From Neodontobutis hainanensis (Eukaryota > Chordata > Actinopteri > Gobiiformes > Odontobutidae), in NCBI GenBank assembly GCA_024349245.1, contig JALDNG010000945.1, positions 1 through 64,000 on the forward strand: 64,000 nucleotides of DNA. The letters run 5' to 3'. How positions within the stretch are numbered: position 1 is the first letter of the stretch; each line of letters starts with the position of its first letter. Made by a program: the position numbers and the translations under genes. Below are positions 33,502-43,067 of this stretch, in pieces. Below the pieces are notes generated by a model that made no database searches, was not told where the DNA came from, and saw only the letters and a list, made by a program, of their open reading frames with translations.

Positions 33502-33529
33502 GATGCAGACCCTGAATTTGGACACAGCC
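33502..33529 (-). repeat. Transposon terminal inverted repeat, right
   Basis: Reads gatgcaga then ccctgaatttggacacagcc on the + strand, the inverse of the left terminus. A sub-terminal gaatttggacagcc lies at about 33,441. The array resumes with tatatctcctctgcc. Confidence 0.9.
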
Positions 33530-36500
33530 TATATCTCCTCTGCCTCCTCTGGTCTCTCTGTGGCCTCTGCCTCCTCTGGTCTCTCTGTGGCCTCTGCCTC
33601 CTCTGGCCTCTCTAGTCTCTCTGCCTCCACTAGTCTCTCTATTGCCTCTGCCTCCTCTGGTCTGTCTGTGGCCTCTGACTCCTCTGGTCTCTTTGTCTCC
33701 TATGCCTCCTCTAGTCACTCTGTGGCCTCTGCCTCCTCTGGACTCTCTGCCTCCTCTGGTCTCTCTGTGGCCTCAGCCTCCTTTGTTCCCTCTGCCTCCG
33801 CTGCTGTGACCGCTGCCTCCTCTGGTCTCTCTGTGGCATCTGCCTTTTCTGGTCTCTCTGCCTCCTCTGCCTCCTCTGCCTCCTCTGGTCTCTCTGTGGC
33901 CTCTGCCTCCTCTGGTCTTTTTGTGGCTTCTGCCTCCTCTGGTCTCTCTGTGGCCTCTACCTCCTCTAGCCTCTCTGTGGCCTCTGCCTCCTCTGGACTC
34001 TCTATTCCTATAACTCCTCTGGTCTCTCTGTGGCCTCTGTCTCCTTTGGTCTCTCTGCCTCCTCTGCATCCTCTCGTCTCTCTGCCTCCTCTGGGCTCTC
34101 TGTCTTTCTGCCTCAACTGAACTCTCGGTGGCCTCTTCCCCCTCTGGTCTAACTGTGGCCTCTTCCTCTTCTGCTCTCTCTATCTCCTCTGCCTCCTCTC
34201 GTCTCTCTGTGGCCTCTGCCTCCTCTGGTCTCTCTGTGGCCTCTACCTCCTCTGGCCTCTCATTGGCCTCTGCCTCCTCTGGACTCTCTGCCTCTGCCTC
34301 CTCTGTCTCTCTGTGGCCTCTGCCTCCTCTGGTCTCTCTGCCTTCTCTTGACTCTCTGCCTCCTCTGGTCTCTGGCCTCTGCCTCTGGTCTCTCTGCTGC
34401 TCCTCTGCCTCTCTGGTCTCTCTGTCTCTGCCTCCTCTGGTCTCTTTGTGGCCTCTGCCTCCTCTGTGGCCTCTGCCTCCTCTGGCCTCTGCCTCCTCTC
34501 TGGACTCTCTGCCTCCTCTGGTCTCTTTGTGCCTCTGCCTCTGCCTCTGCCTCCTCTGTCTGTCTGCCTCCGCTGCCTCCTCTTGCCTCCTCTGGTTCTC
34601 TGTGGCCTCTGCTCGCCTCTGCGGTCTCTCTGTGGCCTCTGCCTCCTCTGGTCTCTCTGGCCTCTGCCTCCTCTGGTCTCTCTGTGGCCTCCTCTGCCTC
34701 CTCTGGACTCTCTGCCTCCTCTGGCCTCTGTGGCCTCTGCCTCTCTGGTCTCTCTGCCTCCTCTGCCTCCTCTGTCTCTCTGCCTCCACTGGTCTCTCTG
34801 TCCTCTGCCTCCTCTGGTCTCTCTGTGGCCTCTGCCTCCTCTGGTCTCTCTGTGGCCTCTGCCTCCTCTGGTCTCTCTGTCTCCTCTGCCTCCTCTGGTC
34901 TCTCTGTTCTGGTCTCTCTGCCTCCTCTGCCTCCTCTGGTCTCTCTGTGGCCTCTGCCTAAATCCTCTGCTCTCTCTGTCTCCTCTGCCTCCTCTGGTCT
35001 CTCTGCCTTCTCTGCCTCCTCTGCTCTCTCTGCCTCCATTGGTCTCTCTGTGGCCTCTGCCTCTTGTGGTCTCTCTGTGGCCTCTGCCTCCTCTGGTCTC
35101 TCTGTGGCCCTCTGCCTCCTCTGGTCTCTCTGTGGCATCTGCCTTTTCTGGTCTCTCTGCCTCTTCTGGTCTCTCTGTGGCCTCTGCCTCTCTGGTCTCT
35201 CTGTGGCCTCTGCCTCCTCTGGACTCTCTGCCTCCTCTGGTCTCTCTGTGACCTCTTCCTCCTCTAGTCTCTCTACCTCTGCTTCCTCTGGCTCTCTGTG
35301 TCCTCTGCCTCCTCTGGTCTCTCTGTGGCATCTGCCTCCTCTGGTCTCTCTGTCTCCTCTGCCTCCTCTAGTCACTCTGTGGCCTCTGCCTCCTCTGGTC
35401 TCTCTGCCTTCTCTGCCTCCTCTGCTCTCTGCCTCCTCTGGTCTCTCTGTCTCTCTGCCTCTCTGGTCTCTCTGTGGCCTCTGCCTCCTCTGGTCTCTCT
35501 GCTTCCTTCTGCCTCCACTGGTCTCTCTATTGCCTCTGCCTCCTCTGGTCTCTCTGTGGCCTCTGCCTCCTCTGGTCTCTCTGTCTCTCTGCCTCATCTG
35601 GTCTCTCTGTGGCCTCTGCATCCTCTGGTCTCTCTGAAGCCTCTGCCTCTCTGCTCTCTCTGTGGCGCTGCCTCCTCTTGTCGCTCTGTGGCATTTGCCT
35701 TTTCTGGTCTCTCTGCCTCCTCTGCCTCCTCTGGTCTCTCTCTGTGGCCTCTGCCTCATCTGGTCTCTCTATAGCCTCTGCCTCCTCTGGACTCTCTGCC
35801 TTCTCTGCATCCTCTAGTCTCTCTGTGGCTTTTGCCTCCTCTTGTCTCTCTGTCTTTCTGCCTCCTCTAGTCACTGTGTGGCCTCTGCCTCCTCTGGACT
35901 CTCTGCCTCCTCTAGTCTTTCTGTGACACTTCCTCCTCTAGAGTCTCTGCCTCCTGCTTCCTCTCGTCTCTCTGTCTCGTCTGCCTCCTCTGGTCTCTCT
36001 GCCTCCTCTGCCTCCTCTGGTCTCTATGTGGCCTCTGCCTCCTCTGGTCTCTCTGTGGCCTCTGCTTCTCTTGTCTCTCTGCCTCCTCTGCCCCTCTGGT
36101 CTCTCAATCTCTACTGGTCTCTCTATTGCCTGTGCCTCCTCTGGTCTCTCTGTGGCCTCTGCCTCCTCTCTCTCTGCCTCCTCTGCTTCCTCTCGTCTCT
36201 CTGTGGCCTCTGCCTCCTCTGCTCTCTCTGTCTCCCCTGCCTCCACTGGTCTCTCTGCCTTCTCTGCCTCCTCTGATCTCTCTACCTCCACTGGTCTCTC
36301 TGTGACCTCTGCAATCCTCTGGTCTCTCTGTGGCCTATGCCTCCTCTGGATTCTCTCATGGCCTATGCCTCCACTGGTGTCTCTGTCTCCTCTGCCTCCT
36401 TTCATCTCTCTGTGGCCTCTGCATCTTCTGTTCTCTCTGTGGCCTCTGCCTCTTCTTGTCTCTCTATTCCTCTGCCTCCTCTGGTCTCTCTGTGGCCTCT

Positions 36501-39500
36501 GCATCTTCTGGTCTCTCTGTGGCCTCTGCCTCCTCTTGTCTCTCTTTTCCTCTACCTCCTCTGGTCTCTCTGTGTCCTCATTCTCCTCTGGACTCTCTGC
36601 CTTCTCTGCATCTAGTCTCTGTGGCCTTTGCCTCCTCTGGTCTCTCTGCCTTCTGCCTCCTCTGAACTCTCTCTGCCTCCTCTGGTCTCTCTGCCTCCTC
36701 TGCCTCCTCTGGTCTCTCTGTGGCCTCTGCCTCCTCTGGTCTCTCTGCCTTCCTCTGCCTCCTCTGGTCTCTCTGTCTGCCTCTGCCTCCTCTGGTCTCT
36801 CTCTGTGGCCTCTGCCTCCTCTGGTCTCTCTGTGGCCTCTCTCTGCCTCTCTCTGGTCTCTCTGTCTCTGCCTCCTCTGGTCTCTCTGTGGCCTCTGCCT
36901 CCTCTGGTCTCTCTGTCTCCTCTGCCTCCTCTGGTCTCTCTGCCTCCTCTGCCTCCTCTGGTCTCTCTGTGGCCTCTGCCTCCTCTGCTCTCTCTCTCTG
37001 CCCCACTGGTCTCTCTGCCTTCTCTGCCTCCTCTGCTCTCCTCCACTGGTCTCTCTGTGACCTCTGCAATCCTCTAGTCTCTCTGTGGCCTATGCCTCCT
37101 CTGGATTCTCTCATGGCCTCTGCCTCCTCTGGTCTCTCTGTCTCCTCTGCCTCCTCTGGTCTCTCTGTGGCCTCTGCCTCCTCTGGTCTCTCTGCCTCCT
37201 CTGCCTCCTCTGGATTCTCTGTGGCCTCTGCCTCCTCTGGTCTCTCTGTGGCCTCTGTCTTCTCTTGTCTCTCTGCCTCCTCTGCCCCCTCTGGTCTCTC
37301 TGTCTCTACTGGTCTCTCTATTGCCTGTGCCTCCTCTGGTCTCTCTGTGGCCTCTGCCTCCTCTGCTCTCTCTGTCTCCCCTGCCTCCACTGGTCTCTCT
37401 GCCTTCTCTGCCTCCTCTGCTCTCTCTACCTCCACTGGTCTCTCTGTGACCTCTGCAATCCTCTGGTCTCTCTGTGGCCTATGCCTCCTCTGGTCTCTCT
37501 GCCTCCTCTGCCTCCTCTGGTCTCTCTGTGACCTCTGCCTCCTCTGGTCTCTCTGTGGCCTCTGCCTCACTGGTCTCTCTGTCTCCTCTGCCTCCTTTCG
37601 TCTCTTTGTGGCCTCTGCATCTTCTGGTCTCTCTGTGGCCTCTGCCTCCTCTTGTCTCTCTATTCCTCTGCCTCCTCTGGTCTCTCTGCCTCCTCTGCCT
37701 CCTCTGCTTCCTCTCGTCTCTCTGTGGCCTCTGCCTCCTCTGGTCTCTCTGTCTCCTCTGCCTCCTCTGGTCTCTCTGACTCCTCTGCCTCCTCTGGTCT
37801 CTCTGTGGCCTCTGCCTCCTCTGGTCTCTCTGTGGCCTCTGCCTTCTCTTTTCTCTCTGTCTCCTCTGTCCCCTCTAATCTCTCTGCCTCCACTGGTCTC
37901 TCTATTGCCTCTGCCTCCTCTGGTCTCTCTGTGGCCTCTGCCTCCTCTGGTCTCTTTGTCTCCTCTGCCTCCTCTAGTCACTCTGTGGCCTCTGCCTCCT
38001 CTGCCTTCTCTGGTCTCTCTGCCTCCTCTGGTCTCTGTGGCCTCTGCCTCCTCTGGTCTCTCTGTGGCCACTGCCTCCTCTGGTCTCTCTGTTGCATCTG
38101 CCATTTCTGGTCTCTCTGCCTCCTCTGCGTCCTCTAATCTCTCTGCCTCCTTTGGTCTCTCTGTCTTTCTTCCTCCTCTGAACTATTGGTGGCCTCTGCC
38201 TCCTCTCGCCTCTCTGTCTCCACTGGTCTCTCTGTGACCTCTGCAATCCTCTGGTCTCTCTGTGGCCTATGTCTCTTTTGGATTCTCTGTGGCCTCTGCC
38301 TCCTCTGGTCTCTCTGTCTCCTCTGCCTCCTCTCGTCTCTCTGTCATCCTCTGCCTCTTCTGGTCTCTCTGTGGTCTCTGCCTCCTTTTGTCTCTTTATT
38401 CCTCTGCCTCCTCTGGTCTCTCTGTGGCCTCGTTCTCCTCTGCTCTCTCTGCCTCCTCTGCCATCCTCTTGTCTCTCTGCCTCCTCTGGTCTGTCTGTCT
38501 TTCTGCCTCCTCTGAACTCTCGGTGGCCTCTGCCACCTCTGGTCTCACTGTGGCCTCTGCCTCCTCTGCTCTCTCTGACTCCTTTGCCTCCTCTGGTCTC
38601 TCTGTGGCCTCTGCCTCCTCTGGTTTCTCTGTGGCCGCTGCCTTCTCTTGTCTGTCTGCCCCTATGCCCCTCTGGTCTCTCTGCCTCCATTGGTCTCTCT
38701 ATTACCTCTGCCTCCATCTGGTCTCTCTGTGGCCTCTGCCTCCTCTGGTCTCTCTGTCTTTCTGCCTCCTCTGAACTCTCGGTGGCCTCTGCCCCTCTGG
38801 TCTCACTGTGGCCTCTGCCTCCTCTGTCTCTCTGACTCCTTTGCCTCCTCTGGTCTCTCTGTGGCCTCTTCCTCCTCTGGTCTCTCTGTGGCCTGTGCCT
38901 TCTCTTGTCTGTCTGCCTCCTCTGCCCCATCTGGTCTCTCTGCCTCCACTGGTCTCTCTATTGCCTCTGCCTCCTCTGGTCTCTCTCTGGCATATACCTC
39001 CTCTGGTCTCTTTGTCTCCTCTGCCTCCTCTAGTCACTCTGTGGTCTCTGCCTCCTCTGGTCTCTCTGCCTCCTCTGCCTCCTCTGCTCTTACTGCCTCT
39101 TTTGTTCTCACTCTCTCTCTCTGCCTCCTCTGGTCTCTCTGTGGCCTCAGCCTCGTCTGGTCTCTCTGTGGCCTCTGCCTTCTCTGGTCTCTATCTGGCC
39201 ACTGCCTTCTCTGGTCTCTCATGTGGCATCTGCCTTTTTCTGGTCTGTCTGCCTCCTCTGCCTCCTCTGTCTCTCTGTGGCCTCTGCCTTCTCTGGTCTC
39301 TATCTGGCCACTGCCTACTCTGTTCTCTCTGAGGCATCTGCCTTTTCTGGTCTGTCTGTGTCCTCTGCCTCCTCTGGTCTCTCTGTGGCCTCTGCCTCCT
39401 CTGGTCTCTCTGTGTCCTCTGCCTCCTCTGGTCTCTCTGTGGCCTCTGCCTCCTCTGGTCTCTCTGTCTCCTCTGCCTCCTCTGGTCTCTCTGTGGCCTC

Positions 39501-41213
39501 TGCCTCCTCTCGTCCCTCTGTGGCCTCTGCATCCTCTGGTCTCTCTGTGGCCTCTGCCTTCTTTGGTCTCTCTGCCTCCTCTGCTTCCTCTCGTCTCTCT
39601 GTGGCCTCTGCCTTCTCTGGTCTCCCTGTCTCCTTTGCCTCCTCTGGTCTTTCTGCTTCCTCTGCCTCCTCTGGTCTCTCTGTGGCCTCTTCCTCCTCTG
39701 GTCTCTCTGTGGCCTGTGCCTTCTCTTGTCTCTCTGCCTCCTCTGTCCATTCTGGTCTCTCTGCCTCACTGGTCTCTCTATTGCCTCTGCCTCCTCTGGT
39801 CTCTCTCCGGCCTCTGCCTCTTTTAGTCTCTCTGCCTTCTCTGTCTTCTCTACTCTCTTTGTGGCCTCTGCCTCCACTGGTCTCTCTATTGCCTCTGCCT
39901 CCTCTGGTCTCTCTCCGGCCTCTGCCTCCTCTGGTCTCTCTGTGTCCTCTGCCTCCTCTGGTCAGTCTTTGGCCTCTGCCTTCTCTGGATCTCTCTGTGG
40001 CCTCTGGTCTCTTACTGGCATCTGCCTTTTCTGGTCTCTCTGCCTACTCTCCCTCCTCTAGTCTCTCTGTGGCCTCTGCCTCCTCTGGACTCTCTGTCTC
40101 CTTTGGTCTTTCTGTTGCCTCTGCCTCCTCTGGCCTCTCTGCCTCCTCTTCTTCCTCTCGTCTCTTTGTGGCCTCTGCCTCCTCTGGTCTCTCTGTGTCC
40201 TCTGCCTCCTCTGGTCTCTCTGCCTATTCTGGTCTCTCTGTGGCCTCTGCCTTCTCTGGTCTGTCTGTGTCCTCTACCTCCACTGCCTCCTCTGGTCTCT
40301 CTGTGTCCTCTGCCTCCTCTGGTCTGTCTGTGTCCTCTGCCTCCTCTGCCCTCTCTGTGGCCTCTGCCTCCTCTGGTCCATCTGTCTCCTCTGCATCCAC
40401 TGGTCTCTTTTTGGCCTCTGCCTCCACTGCTCTCTCTCTGGCCTCTGCCTCTTCTAGTCTCACTGCCTTCTCTGTCTCCTCTAATCTCTCCGTGTTCTCT
40501 ATCTGCTCTGGTCTCTCTGTTGCCTCTGCCTCCTCTGGTCTCTTTGTGGCCTCTGCCTTCTCTGGTCTCTCTGTGGCCGCTGCCTCCTCTGGTCTCTCTG
40601 TGGCATTTGCCTTTTCTGGTCTCTCTGCCTCCTCTGCATCCTCATATCTCTCTGCCTCCTCTGGTCTCTCTGTCTTTCTTCCTGCTCTGATCTCTCGCTG
40701 GCCTATGCCTCCTCTGGTCTCTCTGTGGCCTCTGCCTCCTCTGGTCTCTCTGTCTCTGCCTACCTCTGGTCTTTCTGTAGCCTCAGCCTCCTCTGGACTC
40801 TGCCTCCTCTGCTCCTCTGGTCTCTGTGGCCTCTGCCTCTTCTGTTCTCTCTGTCTCTTCTGCCTCCTCTGGTCTCTCTGCCTCCTCTGCCTCCTCTGTT
40901 CTCTCTGTGGCCTCTGCCTCCTCTGGTCACTCTGTCTCCTCTGCCTCCACTGCTCACTCTGTTGCCTCTGCCTCCACTGGTCTCTCTTTGGCCTCTGCCT
41001 CCTCTGGTCTCTCTCTGGCCTCTGCCCTCCTCTAGTCTCTTTGCCTTCTCTGTCTCCTCTAGTCTCTCTGTGGCCTCTGCCTCCTCTGGTCTCTCTGCCT
41101 CCTTCTCCTCTTCTGGTCTCTTTGTGGCCTTTGCCTCCTCTAGACTCTCTGCCTCCTCTGGACTTTCTGTGGCCTCTGCTTCCTCTCGTCTCCCTCCCCG
41201 TTACCTCCTCTGG
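33530..41213. repeat. 27-bp minisatellite, segment III
   Basis: This continues segment II after the transposon. Around 34,300-36,700 units are shortened and irregular (ctctgcctctgcctcc, gtctctctctg), showing many 1-6 bp indels. The anchor gcaatcctct follows a run of ctctctacctccactgg-type units at about 36,311, 37,067, 37,456 and 38,242. The last ~1.25 kb (39,960-41,213) closely matches 60,547-61,787. The longest frame, 39,223-41,331 (+, about 700 codons), opens at GTG and continues into the adjoining satellite, so it is not a gene. The frame 36,578-38,104 (-, 508 codons) opens at an ATG but has no other support. Confidence 0.96.
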
Positions 41214-42890
41214 TCCTGGAGTAGCCCTGAATCACATATCCGAAGCGCAGAGCTCTAGAGCAACGGGGGAAAAAATTATGATCAAAAAGACACCTTTCTT
41301 GTCAGGGCCTATAGCTCGTACCCTTAGTTGACCTTTTGACCCCTTACCAATGTCGTAGCCTCTCCAAATTTTGCACGCTGGCTCCTGGGGCCACCCAGAA
41401 CAACATATCAAAGGTTGCTGGCTTTATAGCAAAGGGAAAATGTTTCAGCCTCCAAAAGACACAGCCTATAACGGCTTCTGACCATTGACCCCTGAACATT
41501 ATTTGACCCCTTAACAATGTCGTAGCCTCTCCAAATTTTCAACGCTGGCTCCAGGGCCACCCAGAACGACATATCAAAGGCGGCTGGCTCTAGAGTCAAG
41601 GGAAGAAAAATGATGACTAAAAAGACATCTCTCCTTTTTGGGCCTTTAGCGCATGCCCTTTTTTGACCTTTCGACCCCTTAACAATGTGGTAGCCTCTCC
41701 AATTTTAACCACACGCTTCTACGTGCTGTGTCGAAAAAGGAGACCACATTTCTCTTGATCGGACCTCGGGAAGTGACCGCCAGTGCCCCACTAGGGTGAA
41801 TACATTGACAAAATGGGCATGTGGGAATCCCAAATTTTTCCCCTGGCTCCTGGAGTAACCTGAATCACATATCCGAGCGCAGAGCTCTAGAGCAAAGGGA
41901 AAAATTATGATCAAGACACCTTTCTTGTCAGGGCCTATAGCTCGTACCCTTAGTTGACATTTTGACCCCTTACCAATGTCGTAGCCTCTCCAAATTTTGC
42001 GCTGGCTCCTGGGGCCACCCAGAACAACATATCAAAGGCTGCTGGCTTTAGAGCAAAGGCAAAAGTTTCAGCCTACAAAAGACACAGCCTATAACGGGTT
42101 CTGACCATTGACCCTGAACATTATTTGATACCTTAACAATGTCGTAGCCTCTCCAAATTTTTAAGCGCTGGCTCCAGGGGCCAACCAGAGCGACATAGGC
42201 AAGGCGGCTGGTTCTAGAGTCAAGGGAAGAAAAATGATGACTCAAAAGACATCTCTCCTTTTTGGGCCTTTAGGGCATGCCCTTTTTTGACCTTTCGACC
42301 CCTTAACAATGTGGTAGCCTCTCCAATTTTAACCACACGCTTCCACGTACTGTGTCGAGAAAAAGGAGACCACATTTCTCTTGATCGGACCTCGGGAAGT
42401 GACCGCCAGTGCCCCACTAGGGTGAATACATTGACAAAATGGGCATGTGGGAATCCCAAATTTTCCCCTGGCTCCTGGAGTAACCTGAATCACATATCCG
42501 AGCGCAGGCTCTAGAGCAAAGGGGAAAAATTATGATCAAAAAGACACCTTTCTTGTCAGGGCATATAGCTCATACCCTTAGTTGACCTTTTGACCCCTTA
42601 CCAATGTCGTAGCCTCTACAAATTTTGCACGCTGGCTCCTGGGGCCACCCAGAACGACATATCAAAGGTTGCTGGCTTTAGATCAAAGTGAAAAAAGTTT
42701 CAGCCTCCTAAAGACACAGCTTATAACGGGTTTTGACCATTGACCCCTGAACACTATTTGACCCCTTAACAATGTCGTAGCCTCTCCAAATTTTGCACGC
42801 TGGCTCCTAGGGCCACCCAGAACGACATATCAAAGACGACATTTCACTTGATCGGACCTCGGGAAGTGACCGCCAGCATGCATTTATGTA
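41214..42890. repeat. Second satellite, block 2, ~627-bp higher-order repeat
   Basis: The block starts inside a monomer (cctggagtagccctgaatc) directly after minisatellite. Monomers open ttaccaatgtcgtagcc at 41,344, 41,970 and 42,598, spaced 626 and 628 bp. Between them lie monomers opening ttaacaatgtcgtagcc and ttaacaatgtggtagcc. Each higher-order unit holds about four ~155-165-bp monomers sharing the opening and the closing tttgacccc. The final monomer is the same hybrid as in blocks 1 and 3 and ends gcatttatgtaat at about 42,890. Confidence 0.93.
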
Positions 42891-43067
42891 ATATTATCAT
42901 CTCAAAAAAACTTGATGCAGTTAGTGAAGGTTTGGAGTCTGGAGCTAATGGGTTCGTTTAATGTTTCATTGTTTATGTATGGGCCAAAGTACTCAGAAGT
43001 TATTATTCTAAATTTTCTTTATGGAATAGTAAAGTTGGCAACTTGGTGCATTAGAAAAAAACAAAAA
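42891..43067 (+). pseudogene. Tx1/L1-like LINE C-terminal fragment, second copy
   Basis: This is nearly identical to 14,811-15,000 (cttgatgcagttagtgaagg, tgtttatgtatgggcc, FLYGIVKLATWCIRKKQ). It has a deletion of the gtagaaaacaagaaga segment seen in the first copy. It stops in the A-rich aaaaaaacaaaaaaacc at 43,067 and passes directly into minisatellite, so it lacks the ~330-bp downstream C-terminus and 3' UTR of the first copy. Confidence 0.6.

Larger units (their letters stand above)
32803..33529. mobile_element. 727-bp non-autonomous DNA transposon (MITE-like), PIF/Harbinger-like by target duplication
   Basis: Left end GGCTGTGTCCAAATTCAGGG (32,803) is the reverse complement of the right end, which finishes ccctgaatttggacacagcc at 33,529. 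The inverted repeat extends about 27 bp with one mismatch and more loosely beyond. Flanks read ctcTAT before and TATatctcc after. The array copy at 26,485 reads ctctatatctcc uninterrupted, so insertion duplicated 3 bp (TAT). Internal sequence is AT-rich in the middle (33,180-33,280, with A and T runs). It carries internal near-copies of 'gaatttggacagcc' at about 32,901 and 33,440, near each end. No transposase-like frame exists (longest 103 codons). A 3-bp duplication suits PIF/Harbinger-type elements, but the superfamily is tentative. Confidence 0.85.

Noticed and set aside
39223..41331. A ~700-codon + strand frame of ASASSGLSV- and PLPPLVSLW-type repeats, looking like a mucin- or silk-like gene
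   Set aside because: It opens at GTG, runs out of the array into the adjoining satellite before stopping, and switches repeat frame at indels. The repeat unit has no stops in any frame, so length alone means nothing. No exon, splice or promoter signal was seen.
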